From assembly GCA_016781505.1 (NCBI GenBank), contig JADDQF010000035.1, positions 39,638 through 72,935 on the forward strand: a stretch of 33,298 nt of DNA, written 5' to 3'. This document shows positions 22,379 to 31,100 of the stretch, one piece after another. How positions within the stretch are numbered: position 1 is the stretch's first letter; the number at the start of each line of letters is the position of its first letter. The notes beneath the pieces are model-generated. The model searched no databases, was not told where the DNA came from, and saw only the letters and a list, made by a program, of their open reading frames with translations. Position numbers and translations under genes: made by a program. This DNA comes from a bacterium (GTDB taxonomy: Bacteria; Chloroflexota; Chloroflexia; Chloroflexales; Kallotenuaceae).

Positions 22379-23530
22379 ATGATTGATGAGGTACAGCCGT
22401 GGATGGAACGAGCGCTGCAACTCGCGGAGCGCGCACGTGGCCGAACATCGCCGAATCCGCCTGTGGGGGCGGTGGTTGTGCAAGGCAGCACGGTTATCGG
22501 CGAGGGCTGGACCCAACCAGCCGGCGGATGGCACGCCGAAATTGTCGCGCTGGAGCAAGCGGGCAGCGCAGCGCAGGGCGCGCAGCTCTTTGTCACGCTT
22601 GAGCCCTGCACCTTTTGGGGGCGTACCCCACCCTGCACGAACAGCATTATCAGGGCAGGCGTGCGGCAGGTGTTCTTCGCTGCACGCGATCCGGACCGTC
22701 GCATCGGCGCAGGCGCCCAAGCCGTGCTTGACGCTGCCGGCATCGCCACCACGCAACTGCAAGGGTACACCGCTCGCGCCGAAGAACAGATCGCGGCCTT
22801 CCACTGTTGGACACAGCAGCACCGGCCGCTGGTTATCGCCAAGTATGCAATGACATTGGATGGCAAGATCGCGACCTGGACCAGAGATAGCCGCTGGGTA
22901 AGCGGTCCCGCCGCCCGCCGGCTCGTGCATCAACTGCGGGACGAAGTTGACGCGATTTTGGTTGGGGTAGGCACGGTGGTGGCGGACGATCCCGCGTTGA
23001 CGACGCGCCTGGACGCTGCCTGGTGGCGCGATGTTCAGCATCCTATCCGGGTCATTGTCGATAGTCACGGCCGCACGCCCTTATCGGCCAAGGTGCTTGA
23101 TCCCGGCTTGCCGGGGCAGACGATTATCGCAACGGTGGATGCTGCGGGCGAATGGCAAGCCGAGGTTGAGCACCGCGGCGCCGAAGTGCTGAGGCTGCCG
23201 CCCGATACCGACGGACGCGTCGACCTGCATGCCCTGCTGCGCGAGCTAGGGCAGCGCAACCTTACCAGCCTGCTGGTTGAAGGCGGCGCGCAAATTCTGG
23301 GCCGGTTTGCAGCCGAGCAGGTCATCGACCGGATCTGGGCCTTTGTCGCGCCCAAGCTGATCGGAGGGGCGATCGCTCCTAGCCCAATGGGCCATCCCGG
23401 CGTAGCGCTGATGAACGACGCGCAGGCCTGGCGTTTCGTACGCCACGAGGTGGTTGGGGACGATCTGTTGATCATCGCGGAGCCGGCCAGCACGAGCACG
23501 CCCACCGGAGAAGCAAAAAGTAGCGAGTAG
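22379..23530 (+). CDS. ribD: Bifunctional riboflavin deaminase/reductase RibD
   Basis: Carries out the second and third steps of the riboflavin pyrimidine branch: deamination of diaminohydroxyphosphoribosylaminopyrimidine, then NADPH reduction of the ribosyl side chain. Length is 383 residues, normal for the fusion. The deaminase domain (1-145) has the zinc site W-H-A-E (His52, Glu54) and P-C-T-F-W-G-R-T-P-P-C (Cys77, Cys86). The reductase domain (about 150-375) starts at Y-A-M-T-L-D-G-K-I-A-T and includes V-E-G-G-A-Q-I-L-G-R-F. The ATG at 22379 has AGGGTGAGCG upstream. First gene of the riboswitch-controlled operon; ribE follows after 23 bp. Confidence 0.97.
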   Translation: MIDEVQPWMERALQLAERARGRTSPNPPVGAVVVQGSTVIGEGWTQPAGGWHAEIVALEQAGSAAQGAQLFVTLEPCTFWGRTPPCTNSIIRAGVRQVFFAARDPDRRIGAGAQAVLDAAGIATTQLQGYTARAEEQIAAFHCWTQQHRPLVIAKYAMTLDGKIATWTRDSRWVSGPAARRLVHQLRDEVDAILVGVGTVVADDPALTTRLDAAWWRDVQHPIRVIVDSHGRTPLSAKVLDPGLPGQTIIATVDAAGEWQAEVEHRGAEVLRLPPDTDGRVDLHALLRELGQRNLTSLLVEGGAQILGRFAAEQVIDRIWAFVAPKLIGGAIAPSPMGHPGVALMNDAQAWRFVRHEVVGDDLLIIAEPASTSTPTGEAKSSE

Positions 23531-23553
23531 TCGGATAAGGAGTAGGCCGCATT

Positions 23554-24174
23554 ATGTTTACGGGAATCGTTGAAGAGATAGGCACCATCCAGGCAACCTC
23601 GATCGACGCCGAGCTAGGCAAAGAGCTTACTATCGGCTGCGCCACGGTTGTGCAAGACGCGAAGCTTGGAGACAGTATCGCGGTCAACGGCATTTGCCTA
23701 ACGGTTATTGGTTTCGATCAAAGCAGTTTCACGATTGGTGTCAGCCCCGAGACCCTGCGCCGGACAAATCTTGGTTCCTTGCAGGTTGGCGATCCGGTCA
23801 ATCTGGAGCGGTCGCTAGCCTTCGGCGGACGGCTCGGCGGCCACTACGTCCAAGGCCATGTGGACGGCACGGGCGAGATCGTACGCATCGATCCCGAAGG
23901 CGACTCTTTGCGGGTAACGGTGCGACCGCCGGCGCGACTGCTGCCGTACATTGTCGAAAAAGGCTACGTAGCAGTTGACGGCACCAGCCTCACCATTGCA
24001 GAGCGTACGAGTGACGCGTTTACCATTGCCTTGATCGCTTATACCCAGGGCGCAGTGATCATGGGCCGGCAACAGGTTGGCGCCGTTGTCAATTTGGAAG
24101 TCGACATTATGGCCAAGTACGTCGAATCCATCACGACGTACCAGTTATCGAAGCTGCAATCCGCAGAGCGCTAG
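23554..24174 (+). CDS. ribE: Riboflavin synthase alpha chain
   Basis: Dismutates two molecules of 6,7-dimethyl-8-ribityllumazine to riboflavin and the pyrimidine precursor. The 206-residue protein has the family start M-F-T-G-I-V-E-E-I-G and two similar lumazine-binding halves (about 1-95 and 96-190). The first half has S-I-A-V-N-G-I-C-L-T-V; the second has G-G-H-Y-V-Q-G-H-V-D-G and the parallel V-A-V-D-G-T-S-L-T-I. It works as a trimer in the cytoplasm. AAGGAG lies 11 bases before the ATG, a rather long spacing. Order in the operon is the same as in Bacillus (ribD-ribE-ribBA-ribH). Confidence 0.97.
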   Translation: MFTGIVEEIGTIQATSIDAELGKELTIGCATVVQDAKLGDSIAVNGICLTVIGFDQSSFTIGVSPETLRRTNLGSLQVGDPVNLERSLAFGGRLGGHYVQGHVDGTGEIVRIDPEGDSLRVTVRPPARLLPYIVEKGYVAVDGTSLTIAERTSDAFTIALIAYTQGAVIMGRQQVGAVVNLEVDIMAKYVESITTYQLSKLQSAER

Positions 24175-24212
24175 CAAGCCTTAGCGAGTGTTAGCAGGGA
24201 AGGGAGCCAGGT

Positions 24213-25424
24213 ATGCCGTTAGCAATTGTTGAAGAAGCGCTGCGCGATTACGCCGCAGGTAAATGTATCATCATTGTCGATGATGAAGACCGCGAAAACG
24301 AGGGTGATCTCGCCTGTGCGGCACAATACGTTACGCCGGAACATATTGCGTTTATGGCGCGTGAGGGTCGCGGGCTTATTTGCCTGGCGATCCAGGGCAA
24401 GCGGCTGGATGAATTAGAGATTCCGCTGATGGTCGGCAGTAATACGTCACGCTTTGGCACAAACTTCACCATCTCAATTGAAGCGGCGCAGGGTGTAACA
24501 ACCGGGATTTCGGCGGCAGACCGGGCGCACACGATCCGGACTGTGCTTGATCCGGCCACAACACCTGCCGATATTGCCCGACCAGGACACATTTTTCCAC
24601 TGCGGGCAGCTGACGGCGGCGTGCTGCAGCGCGCCGGCCAGACCGAAGCCGCAGTGGACATGGCGCGCTTAGCCAACCTGTATCCCGCGGGCGTTATCTG
24701 CGAGATCATGAACGACGACGGAACGATGGCCCGGCTGCCGCAGCTTGAGCGCTTTGCCGCACGCCACGGCTTAAAGATTGTCAGCGTAGCACAGCTGATT
24801 GCGTATCGCCGCACCCGTGAAACGCTGGTCCGGGCGGTGGGCAAAGCGCTGCTGCCGACGACCTTCGGCACATTTCAGGCGATCAGCTACGAAAGCTCGC
24901 ACGATCCCAGCGAAAGTGTGGCGCTCGTGATGGGCGATGTCAATGGTGGGCCACCTCCGTTGGTACGCGTCCACTCCGAATGCTTGACCGGCGATGTATT
25001 CGGCAGCCTCCGCTGTGATTGCGGGCCGCAGCTGCACCGAGCGCTGGAGCGGATCGCGGCGGAAGGACGCGGCGTGCTGCTGTATCTCCGTCAGGAAGGC
25101 CGGGGGATTGGCCTGCACAACAAGCTGCGCGCCTATGCGCTGCAAGAGCAAGGACTTGACACCGTCGAGGCCAATATCCAGCTTGGATTTCCGGCCGACC
25201 TCCGCGACTATGGCATCGGCGCGCAAATCCTGTTTGATCTCGGCATTCGCCAACTCCGATTGTTGACCAACAATCCGAAGAAGATCCATGGCCTGCGCGG
25301 CTACGGCCTTGAAATCGTCGAACAGCTACCGCTGCTCATCGAGCCGTCGGCGCATAATCAGCAGTACCTCGACACCAAACGCGACAAAATGGGACATATG
25401 TTGGAGGCAAGGGAATGCGCGTAA
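24213..25424 (+). CDS. ribBA: Bifunctional DHBP synthase/GTP cyclohydrolase II
   Basis: Supplies both precursors of lumazine: 3,4-dihydroxy-2-butanone 4-phosphate from ribulose 5-phosphate (N-terminal half), and the pyrimidine from GTP (C-terminal half). The 403-residue length is typical of the fusion. Residues 23-33, [11 protein letters not shown], form the acidic active-site loop of DHBP synthase. The cyclohydrolase part has [17 protein letters not shown] with zinc ligands Cys257, Cys268 and Cys270, and [10 protein letters not shown]. All key residues of both halves are present. The end overlaps the ribH start by 10 bp. Confidence 0.97.
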   Translation: MPLAIVEEALRDYAAGKCIIIVDDEDRENEGDLACAAQYVTPEHIAFMAREGRGLICLAIQGKRLDELEIPLMVGSNTSRFGTNFTISIEAAQGVTTGISAADRAHTIRTVLDPATTPADIARPGHIFPLRAADGGVLQRAGQTEAAVDMARLANLYPAGVICEIMNDDGTMARLPQLERFAARHGLKIVSVAQLIAYRRTRETLVRAVGKALLPTTFGTFQAISYESSHDPSESVALVMGDVNGGPPPLVRVHSECLTGDVFGSLRCDCGPQLHRALERIAAEGRGVLLYLRQEGRGIGLHNKLRAYALQEQGLDTVEANIQLGFPADLRDYGIGAQILFDLGIRQLRLLTNNPKKIHGLRGYGLEIVEQLPLLIEPSAHNQQYLDTKRDKMGHMLEARECA

Positions 25425-25882
25425 TTCAAGGCGATTTTGTGGGGAGTGGATTGCGGATCGGCATCGTCGTCAGCCGTTGGAACGAGTTTATCACGAAACA
25501 GCTGCTGTTGGGCGCGCTGGATGGCTTACGCCGTCATGGAGTGAACAAAGCCGATATCACCGTGGTGTATGTGCCGGGTTCGTTTGAAGTGCCGCTTGCT
25601 TGCCGCAAGTTGGCGGAGCAGGGCAGGGTCGATGCAGTGATTGCGCTGGGCGCAGTGATTCGCGGCTCGACGGCGCACTTCGACTATGTGGCGGGCGCTG
25701 CGGCAAATGGTGTCGCTCAGGTGGGAATGCAGACGGGCGTACCGTGTGTTTTCGGCGTCATCACCACCGACACCATCGAGCAGGCGATCGAGCGGGCCGG
25801 AACGAAGGCCGGCAACAAAGGCTTTGACGCCGCCGCGACAGCGATTGAAATGGCCCGCGTGGTGAAGGCGATCGGTGAATGA
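25415..25882 (+). CDS. ribH: Lumazine synthase
   Basis: Condenses the ribitylaminouracil with dihydroxybutanone phosphate to give 6,7-dimethyl-8-ribityllumazine. The 155-residue length is standard. Motifs: V-S-R-W-N-E-F-I-T (substrate loop), V-P-G-S-F-E-V-P, and [14 protein letters not shown] with catalytic His88. It probably assembles as a pentamer or 60-mer shell. The ATG at 25415 sits within the end of ribBA, with GGAGG 9 bases upstream, and its own TGA overlaps the phosphatase ATG (ATGA), so translation of the last three genes is likely coupled. Confidence 0.97.
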   Translation: MRVIQGDFVGSGLRIGIVVSRWNEFITKQLLLGALDGLRRHGVNKADITVVYVPGSFEVPLACRKLAEQGRVDAVIALGAVIRGSTAHFDYVAGAAANGVAQVGMQTGVPCVFGVITTDTIEQAIERAGTKAGNKGFDAAATAIEMARVVKAIGE

Positions 25883-26532
25883 GCGCGCAACGTGGTACCC
25901 GCTTGCTGCTTGTTCGGCATGGCGAGACTGCCGCGAACCGCGAGATGCGGTACATTGGCGACCGCGATGATCGGCTGACCGCACATGGACGGCATCAAGC
26001 CGAGCAGCTGGCAACGGCGCTCAGCTCGCTGCCGATTTCAGCGGTCTTCAGTAGTCCTCGGCGCCGAGCCATGGACACCGCTGAACCAATTGCGGTTGTC
26101 CACAAGCTGCCAGTCACGCTTGCGGACGAGATACGGGAAAGCTCATTCGGACATTGGGAGGGACGGAGCCGAGCCGAGGTGTTGCAGCATAGTGCTGAGA
26201 GCAGCGCACACCTCTACGCGTGGGAAGCAGATCCAACCCTGGCTCCACCAGGCGGCGAGAGCATCGCCAGCATGACGACCCGCGCTGCTGCATGGGCAAC
26301 CATGGTATGCAGCAGGCATCCAGGCCAGACCATTGTGCTGGTTTCCCATGTTGGCCCGATCAAAGCATTGATCGCCTTGACCTTGGGCGTTGCTCCAGCG
26401 GTCGCTCAGCGTATGTTTCTCGATCCCGCCACAATCAGTGTTGTGGATTGGGCTGGCGAGCGACGTGTGCTACGCCTTTTCAACAGCCACGCGCATTTAG
26501 GTTGGACTCAGGCGCGCTGGATGGAGCTGTAA
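25879..26532 (+). CDS. Histidine phosphatase, coupled to riboflavin operon
   Basis: A 217-residue member of the phosphoglycerate-mutase-like histidine phosphatase superfamily. L-V-R-H-G-E (Arg13, His14, Glu16) contains the phosphohistidine. The other pocket residues are Arg in S-S-P-R-R-R (61), Glu87 in [11 protein letters not shown], and His157 in V-S-H-V-G-P. The E-S-S-F-G-x-W-E-G form is seen in alpha-ribazole-phosphatase and related small-molecule phosphatases. The ATG overlaps the ribH stop by 4 bp, so it is the last gene of the FMN-controlled operon. It may remove phosphate from 5-amino-6-ribitylaminouracil 5'-phosphate, which lumazine synthase needs and which no other gene here supplies. 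That function is inference; alternatives are ribazole phosphate or a general phosphatase. Confidence 0.93.
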   Translation: MSAQRGTRLLLVRHGETAANREMRYIGDRDDRLTAHGRHQAEQLATALSSLPISAVFSSPRRRAMDTAEPIAVVHKLPVTLADEIRESSFGHWEGRSRAEVLQHSAESSAHLYAWEADPTLAPPGGESIASMTTRAAAWATMVCSRHPGQTIVLVSHVGPIKALIALTLGVAPAVAQRMFLDPATISVVDWAGERRVLRLFNSHAHLGWTQARWMEL

Positions 26533-26648
26533 CAGGTCCCACTCCTGGTTTTTCCCCAGCAGACCCTCATTTGTCAGGTTGCTATCAGCTTGTAAACATA
26601 GCACCACACAGGTATCGCACGACCGTCAGCCACAAGCGGCGGTCGCTT

Positions 26649-26657
26649 TGTTATGCT
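26649..26657 (+). promoter_or_regulatory. Extended -10 of GerMN lipoprotein gene
   Basis: TGT-TATGCT, the same 9-mer as before the RsbQ-like gene, 23 bp from the ATG at 26681. No convincing -35. Confidence 0.4.
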
Positions 26658-26680
26658 GGATAACACACAAGGAGCTTCCT

Positions 26681-27994
26681 ATGCGTTACCTGCGATACGT
26701 CGGATTACTCAGCCTTTCGCTTTTGGTTGCGTGCGGCTCACAAACAGCTACCCCACCGAGTGGGCTGCCATCGGCGCAAGCCCAGGCGCAACCAACCAGA
26801 ACCGTGCCAACAGCCGTACCATCCGCACCGGCAACCGTGGTAGCACAAGCGCAGGTCCCGACACTGGTACCGACGCAGGCTGTTCCCACATCGGCGCCAG
26901 CCCAGCCGACACCGACATCACAGCCGATCTCAGCACCGGCCACGAGCAAGACGATCACGATCACCGCCCCAAACCCCGGCGCTGTGCTGGATCAAACGGT
27001 TACTGTGCGCGGTACAACCAACTTTTGGCCGTTTGAAGCGACATTGGCCGGGCAGGTCAAGGATGCGCAAGGCAACATTCTTGGCATGGGACCGATCATG
27101 GTGCAAGCGCCGGATATTGGGCAGGGTGGGCCCTTCGAGGGCACGCTTACGTTTACTCCACCTGCCGAGCCTCAGACGGGTATCTTAGAGATTTTTGAGA
27201 CAAGTGCCAAGGATGGCTCGATCGTCGTGCAGCAGAACGTGCCTGTGCAGCTCGGCGGAGTAGCGGCTACCTCGGGCATTCAGCTCGACTCGCCCGCGGC
27301 AGATGTAGCCGTTACATTGCCACTGCATGTTGCCTTCCGCGGTGCCGATGCCAACGCTGCACTGCTTGGCCGGCTGCGCTGGAGCAATGGCACAGTGCTG
27401 GAGCAGCTGATACCCGTGGTGACCGGCACAGACGGAGTCGGCTACGGCGTGGCAAATCTGCAATGGAATACCGAGAGCGCGCCACCGCCAACTCCAGCCG
27501 GCGATGCTACGTTCGAGCTGGCTGAAGCCGACGGCGCGGTGCTCAAGCGCGTCACCGTGCAGGTGCTGCCGGATGACGCTACTCAGCGCGTGGACGTGGC
27601 ATGGACCGGCGGCGATATGCAGGAGCTGATCGTGTTCCAACAGCGGATCGCGCGAACACCGCAAGTGGCTTCGGCCGCACTGCGCGAACTCCTTAATGGC
27701 CCACCCGACGGCAACGCGGCGGGAGCCCAAACAGCGCTACCAACCGCCAAAGAGATCGTCGCCTATCCTGGCCGCCAACCCGACTGGGGCTATGAGGTCA
27801 CATTGCTGAAGCTGACGATCACCGATGGCGTCGCAACCGCGAACTTTTCCAAGGAACTACGCGCGTATGGCGGTGGCGCAGCTCGGGTACAGATGATTCG
27901 GCAGCAGATCGAGCGCACGCTCCGCCAATTCCCAGCCGTACAACAGGTTGTGATCCAGATCGAAGGCGAGAGTGCGGGCGTGCTTGAGCCATAG
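26681..27994 (+). CDS. Lipoprotein with Gmad2 and GerMN domains
   Basis: A 437-residue exported lipoprotein. The signal peptide ends in L-L-V-A-C-G-S, so lipidation is at Cys18. Residues 20-100 are a Thr/Pro/Ala/Gln-rich spacer. Residues about 105-205 resemble the Gmad2 immunoglobulin-like domain (T-I-T-A-P-N-P-G-A-V-L-D, V-R-G-T-T-N-F-W-P-F-E-A-T). About 310-430 is a GerMN domain (L-L-N-G-P, V-A-T-A-N-F-S-K-E-L, I-R-Q-Q-I-E-R-T-L-R-Q-F-P-A-V). GerMN is known from spore germination protein GerM, but Chloroflexota encode it in non-sporulating cells, so an envelope role is more likely. The ATG at 26681 has AAGGAG; a longer open frame from 26579 is not used. Confidence 0.9.
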   Translation: MRYLRYVGLLSLSLLVACGSQTATPPSGLPSAQAQAQPTRTVPTAVPSAPATVVAQAQVPTLVPTQAVPTSAPAQPTPTSQPISAPATSKTITITAPNPGAVLDQTVTVRGTTNFWPFEATLAGQVKDAQGNILGMGPIMVQAPDIGQGGPFEGTLTFTPPAEPQTGILEIFETSAKDGSIVVQQNVPVQLGGVAATSGIQLDSPAADVAVTLPLHVAFRGADANAALLGRLRWSNGTVLEQLIPVVTGTDGVGYGVANLQWNTESAPPPTPAGDATFELAEADGAVLKRVTVQVLPDDATQRVDVAWTGGDMQELIVFQQRIARTPQVASAALRELLNGPPDGNAAGAQTALPTAKEIVAYPGRQPDWGYEVTLLKLTITDGVATANFSKELRAYGGGAARVQMIRQQIERTLRQFPAVQQVVIQIEGESAGVLEP

Positions 27995-28170
27995 TTTGCC
28001 GGTGTTAGAGATAGCCGCGTGTCCTCCAAGTTCTGCCGCTAACGGTGCCGTGGCCCATTCTTCCTCTTGGTGTGGTTGCCAGAAAGGAAGGCAAGCGGAG
28101 AACCCGCAAGCGTTGAACACAGCGGGCACGAGGTCGGTCTACGATCCGGAGGGGGATGAGCTGGCCAAGC
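27995..28170. other. Convergent intergenic region, no terminator seen
   Basis: 176 bp between the GerMN and acetyltransferase stops. I find no stem with a T run on either strand and no recognised RNA. Open frames here have no ribosome sites. Confidence 0.4.
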
Positions 28171-28686
28171 TTACAGCAGCTTGTAGAAAAACACGCACGC
28201 GTCAAGCTTGCCGTTGGCACTGCGGGCATACCCGGGAATGACACCGGCTTCAACATACCCGAGTGAACGGTACAAGCGCTCGGCAACATCGCCCTGCCGG
28301 GTGTCGAGCACGAGCAAGGAGCGCTCTGCCTGCCGCGCAGCCAGCTCAACCGCCAACATCAAGGCTCGCCCAAGCCCTTGTTGCCGCGCGCTGCTCACCA
28401 CAAGCAGCTTTTGGATCTCGGCCCGATGCCGTGCGTTCGGTTTGGGTACCAATGCTAGCTGGATCGTGCCAACAATGCGGTCGGCGTGCAGCGCAGCAAA
28501 TACCAGGCGAGCACCCGCGGCTTGCTCGGCCGCCACTCCATCCCAGTAGCGCTCCGCTTCGTCGGCGGCCAATGGCGGCAAAAAACCAATGGAAGCGCCA
28601 CGATCAACCGCGTCCTGCAACAATGCGATCAGGCTTGGCCGCTGGGCAACAATGGCGGGTGCGAGCAGCTCGATAATCTGTGTCAT
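28171..28686 (-). CDS. GNAT family N-acetyltransferase
   Basis: A 171-residue acetyl-CoA-dependent acetyltransferase. The core motif A is L-L-V-V-S-S-A-R-Q-Q-G-L-G-R-A-L-M (R/Q-x-x-G-x-G/A), which binds the CoA pyrophosphate. It is preceded by the strand V-G-T-I-Q-L-A-L and followed by L-L-V-L-D-T-R-Q-G-D-V-A-E-R-L-Y-R-S-L-G-Y, the usual motif B with the Y-x-x-x-G-Y end. The C-terminus returns with A-C-V-F-F-Y-K-L-L. Substrate unknown; the pattern is common in small-molecule or amino-acid acetyltransferases. The ATG at 28686 is preferred to a TTG at 28704; the ribosome site is weak. It lies 26 bp after the unknown gene, probably in the same operon as the PucR-type regulator. Confidence 0.9.
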   Translation of the reverse strand: MTQIIELLAPAIVAQRPSLIALLQDAVDRGASIGFLPPLAADEAERYWDGVAAEQAAGARLVFAALHADRIVGTIQLALVPKPNARHRAEIQKLLVVSSARQQGLGRALMLAVELAARQAERSLLVLDTRQGDVAERLYRSLGYVEAGVIPGYARSANGKLDACVFFYKLL

Positions 28687-28712
28687 CTGCAATCCGCGTA
28701 ACAACAGCGCGG

Positions 28713-29138
28713 CTACTTACCGCCTTGGATATCGCCCCGAAACGTTGCCGAAGCTTCCCACGCCTTTGCATCACTACCTTCGAGCAAGGTGGTCAGGACA
28801 CGGCGCTGGTTAGCGTTGAGCGCATCCGGCCCTACGGGCGTCGCGGCCATTTCGATGGAGTCGAACGGCGCGGCCAGATACTCATCGTACAAATCCCGGC
28901 CAGGCGCGCGATGAACGTAATGGAGCTTGAATACCTGCAGGCCACCAAAGCGCTCGCCGACTTCGTGCACAAACTGCACCGCCATCACTGCGGCTCCTTG
29001 CGGCGCTGATACCTCTTGATGGTATTGGTTCATGCGCTTGCCGCCCGGCGGAAACACATGATGCTTGAGCGCCTCGACCATCACCCCCGCCTCACTGAGT
29101 AAGAGTGTGGGGCTTACAACTTCTTTTCGCCAACGCAT
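28713..29138 (-). CDS. Conserved-looking hypothetical protein
   Basis: 141 residues with no domain I recognise. It has no signal peptide or membrane helix. Notable segments are R-W-R-K-E-V-V-S-P-T-L-L-L, a basic loop P-P-G-G-K-R-M-N-Q-Y-H-Q-E-V, and the apparent strand A-A-V-M-A-V-Q-F-V. The ATG at 29138 is chosen since AGGAAGG ends 9 bases upstream; a GTG at 29144 is too near that site. It stands between the regulator gene (42 bp upstream) and the acetyltransferase gene (26 bp downstream), so it is likely cotranscribed. Function unknown. Confidence 0.7.
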   Translation of the reverse strand: MRWRKEVVSPTLLLSEAGVMVEALKHHVFPPGGKRMNQYHQEVSAPQGAAVMAVQFVHEVGERFGGLQVFKLHYVHRAPGRDLYDEYLAAPFDSIEMAATPVGPDALNANQRRVLTTLLEGSDAKAWEASATFRGDIQGGK

Positions 29139-29180
29139 CGACACTATCCTTCCTGTGGTAGGCCGGTTAAAAAGCTGATG

Positions 29181-30710
29181 TTAGCGCATCATGGTCACGA
29201 CGCGATGCGCTTTGAGGGCAATTTGCAAGGCCAACACATCTTCCGGCCGCTTCAAGCTTAGCCCGCTGATCTCGGTGATCCGGCGGAGACGATAGATCAG
29301 CGTGTTGCGGTGAATATGGAGCAGATCGGCGGCATGGTGTAAATTGCCCAGCGCCGCAAAGTAGCCTTCGAGCGTATGCAGGAGCTCACCGCCATTGGCA
29401 CGGTCATGCTCCGTAAGAGCGCCCAGCGTTTGATGATAAAAGCTTTGCAGCTCGGAGGAGCTCCGGAGCTCCAGCAGCAGACGATACACGCCAAGATCGC
29501 TGAACGCGGTGAAGGTACCCTGGCCAAAGAGCTCACGCCCCAGCAGCAACGCTTGCTCCGCCTCATCATAAGCGCGCGACCATTGGGCGGCAGCGGTAGC
29601 CAACGTGCTCAAACCCGCATTCACTGCTGCCTCCTCAGTCAAGGCTTGCAACAACGCGTACGGCTGCGTCAGCTGCTCATCGCTGGGGCAGAAGCACACC
29701 AACGTTTCTTCGCGTACAAGAGTCGGCGCTGCCAGCTGCTGCCGGCCAAGCAAGCGGCGCAGCCATGTCTGAGCCTGCTCAAGAGTTGTCGCTTTGTCAA
29801 CCGGCGCGATCACCAGCGCCACATGCGGTCGTTGAAGATCATAGCCGAGCTCGGCAGCTTGCTGTTGTAGCGATACCGGATCGGTGACAGTACCGCTCAG
29901 AATGGTTCGAAGCACATTGCCGCGAATACGGGCTTCGGCGGCATGCACTGCTTGTTGTTTCGCCAGCTCCAGCGCCAGCGCGGCTACCGCCTGGGTAGCC
30001 GCCAGCTCATCCCAACGATCCAGCGTCGGCCCCGCCACCGCGACATAGCCTAGCCGCTGCGCAGGCTGACCGATTGGATACGTACGCACGACCACATCCA
30101 TCGCTTGCCCGGTTGGGCTGAGCGGTAGCTGAAGTCCGCTGAAGGCAGCGCGCAGGTGACGCGGCCCCCGTTGAATCCGTACTTCACCGTCGGCGTTAAG
30201 GTAGGCCACGGCACAGCCTGTCCGTTCTGCGGTTAGGCGCACAATGCCTTCAGCACCGTCGTCGGCTGCAACATGCTGGGTAAGCTCACTGTAGAGCTGC
30301 GCGGCGCGACGCTCAAGCTGCACATCCAGGTCGACGAGCAGCCGGTGAATCTCCCGCTCGACGCTGCGCAGATCGGTTTGATCGGGCAGCTGCAGCAGCG
30401 GCAAGTCCGTCACCTTCGCTACCGCCAACGCATCGTCGTCAACCGCACCAACAACCGCAATCGCCGCAACCGGAACCTCGGCCAGCCGACGCACGATTGT
30501 CGGCAAGGTCAGGCGCTCGTCCAACAGCCGAGCTTGCGCCACACTTATCAGCGCGATCTCGCCGCCGCGCAGCTGGGGAAACGCCGGCAGTGTCGCCCGT
30601 AAACTTACTGCATTGCTGATGTGTTGCAGTGATCCGTCTCCGGGAGTGAGCAGCTTGCTGCCAGGGGGAAGTGCGAGGCGCAGAAGATCACGAATTGTTG
30701 TAGTGCTCAT
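29181..30710 (-). CDS. PucR/CdaR-type transcriptional regulator
   Basis: A 509-residue regulator. The N-terminal domain (1-125) resembles the PucR sensor (I-R-D-L-L-R-L-A-L-P-P-G-S-K-L-L, G-E-I-A-L-I-S). A middle domain has GAF-like features (A-V-A-Y-L-N-A-D-G-E-V), followed by a GGDEF-like remnant typical of CdaR regulators. The C-terminal helix-turn-helix (about 450-505) is the family signature: H-T-L-E-G-Y-F-A-A-L-G-N-L-H-H-A-A-D-L-L, then H-R-N-T-L-I-Y-R-L-R-R-I. Members are usually activators of purine or sugar-acid catabolism. The ligand and targets here are unknown; a target may be its own operon. The ATG at 30710 lacks a good ribosome site. An extended -10 and an inverted repeat lie upstream. 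Confidence 0.93.
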   Translation of the reverse strand: MSTTTIRDLLRLALPPGSKLLTPGDGSLQHISNAVSLRATLPAFPQLRGGEIALISVAQARLLDERLTLPTIVRRLAEVPVAAIAVVGAVDDDALAVAKVTDLPLLQLPDQTDLRSVEREIHRLLVDLDVQLERRAAQLYSELTQHVAADDGAEGIVRLTAERTGCAVAYLNADGEVRIQRGPRHLRAAFSGLQLPLSPTGQAMDVVVRTYPIGQPAQRLGYVAVAGPTLDRWDELAATQAVAALALELAKQQAVHAAEARIRGNVLRTILSGTVTDPVSLQQQAAELGYDLQRPHVALVIAPVDKATTLEQAQTWLRRLLGRQQLAAPTLVREETLVCFCPSDEQLTQPYALLQALTEEAAVNAGLSTLATAAAQWSRAYDEAEQALLLGRELFGQGTFTAFSDLGVYRLLLELRSSSELQSFYHQTLGALTEHDRANGGELLHTLEGYFAALGNLHHAADLLHIHRNTLIYRLRRITEISGLSLKRPEDVLALQIALKAHRVVTMMR

Positions 30711-30723
30711 GGCGTGCTGCGCT

Positions 30724-30739
30724 GTTCGCCGGGGCGAAC
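30724..30739 (-). promoter_or_regulatory. Inverted repeat, possible operator
   Basis: Seven-base arms GTTCGCC and GGCGAAC around GG, located between the transcription start and the regulator ATG. It could be a self-binding site or a leader hairpin. Confidence 0.35.
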
Positions 30740-30761
30740 ATAGGTTGCATACATCACGTGG

Positions 30762-30770
30762 ATTATAGCA
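30762..30770 (-). promoter_or_regulatory. Extended -10 promoter of PucR-type gene
   Basis: On the minus strand TGC-TATAAT, an almost ideal extended -10. No -35 of note at 17 bp. Transcription starts near 30755, about 45 bp before the ATG. Confidence 0.55.
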
Positions 30771-31100
30771 CGGCAGCGTCCGAGAAAAGCGCCGCTAGAG
30801 CAGCTCAAATGCCCGCCCGTCCAAGCGCACGGCCTGAGCTTATTGCATGTTGATTGCAGCCTCACCGGCATACTGGCTGGAAGGATTGGCAATACCGGTC
30901 GGCATCCCCCCAAAAACATACCCGTCAGGCTGTTGACGTGCCGTTGTGGCTTGGCAGATTATTTTACTGACATGATCGTCGAGTCGGACTCAAGCGGAGA
31001 TGGAGCGGCAGGTTTGTGATACGTTGGCAATGCATACAGGTACAGCTTGTTTGGTCCGTTCTAGGCCAGCGTAAATCCAGCCGTAGCAGCCCATGGCGAA

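Larger units (their letters stand above)
30711..31100 (-). other. 390-bp intergenic region
   Basis: It holds the regulator promoter (30762-30770) and a GTTCGCC-GG-GGCGAAC inverted repeat (30724-30739) close to the regulator start. The remaining 30780-31100 shows no coding frame with a ribosome site, no recognised RNA and no clear terminator for the histidine kinase gene that starts upstream and ends at 31101. Confidence 0.5.
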
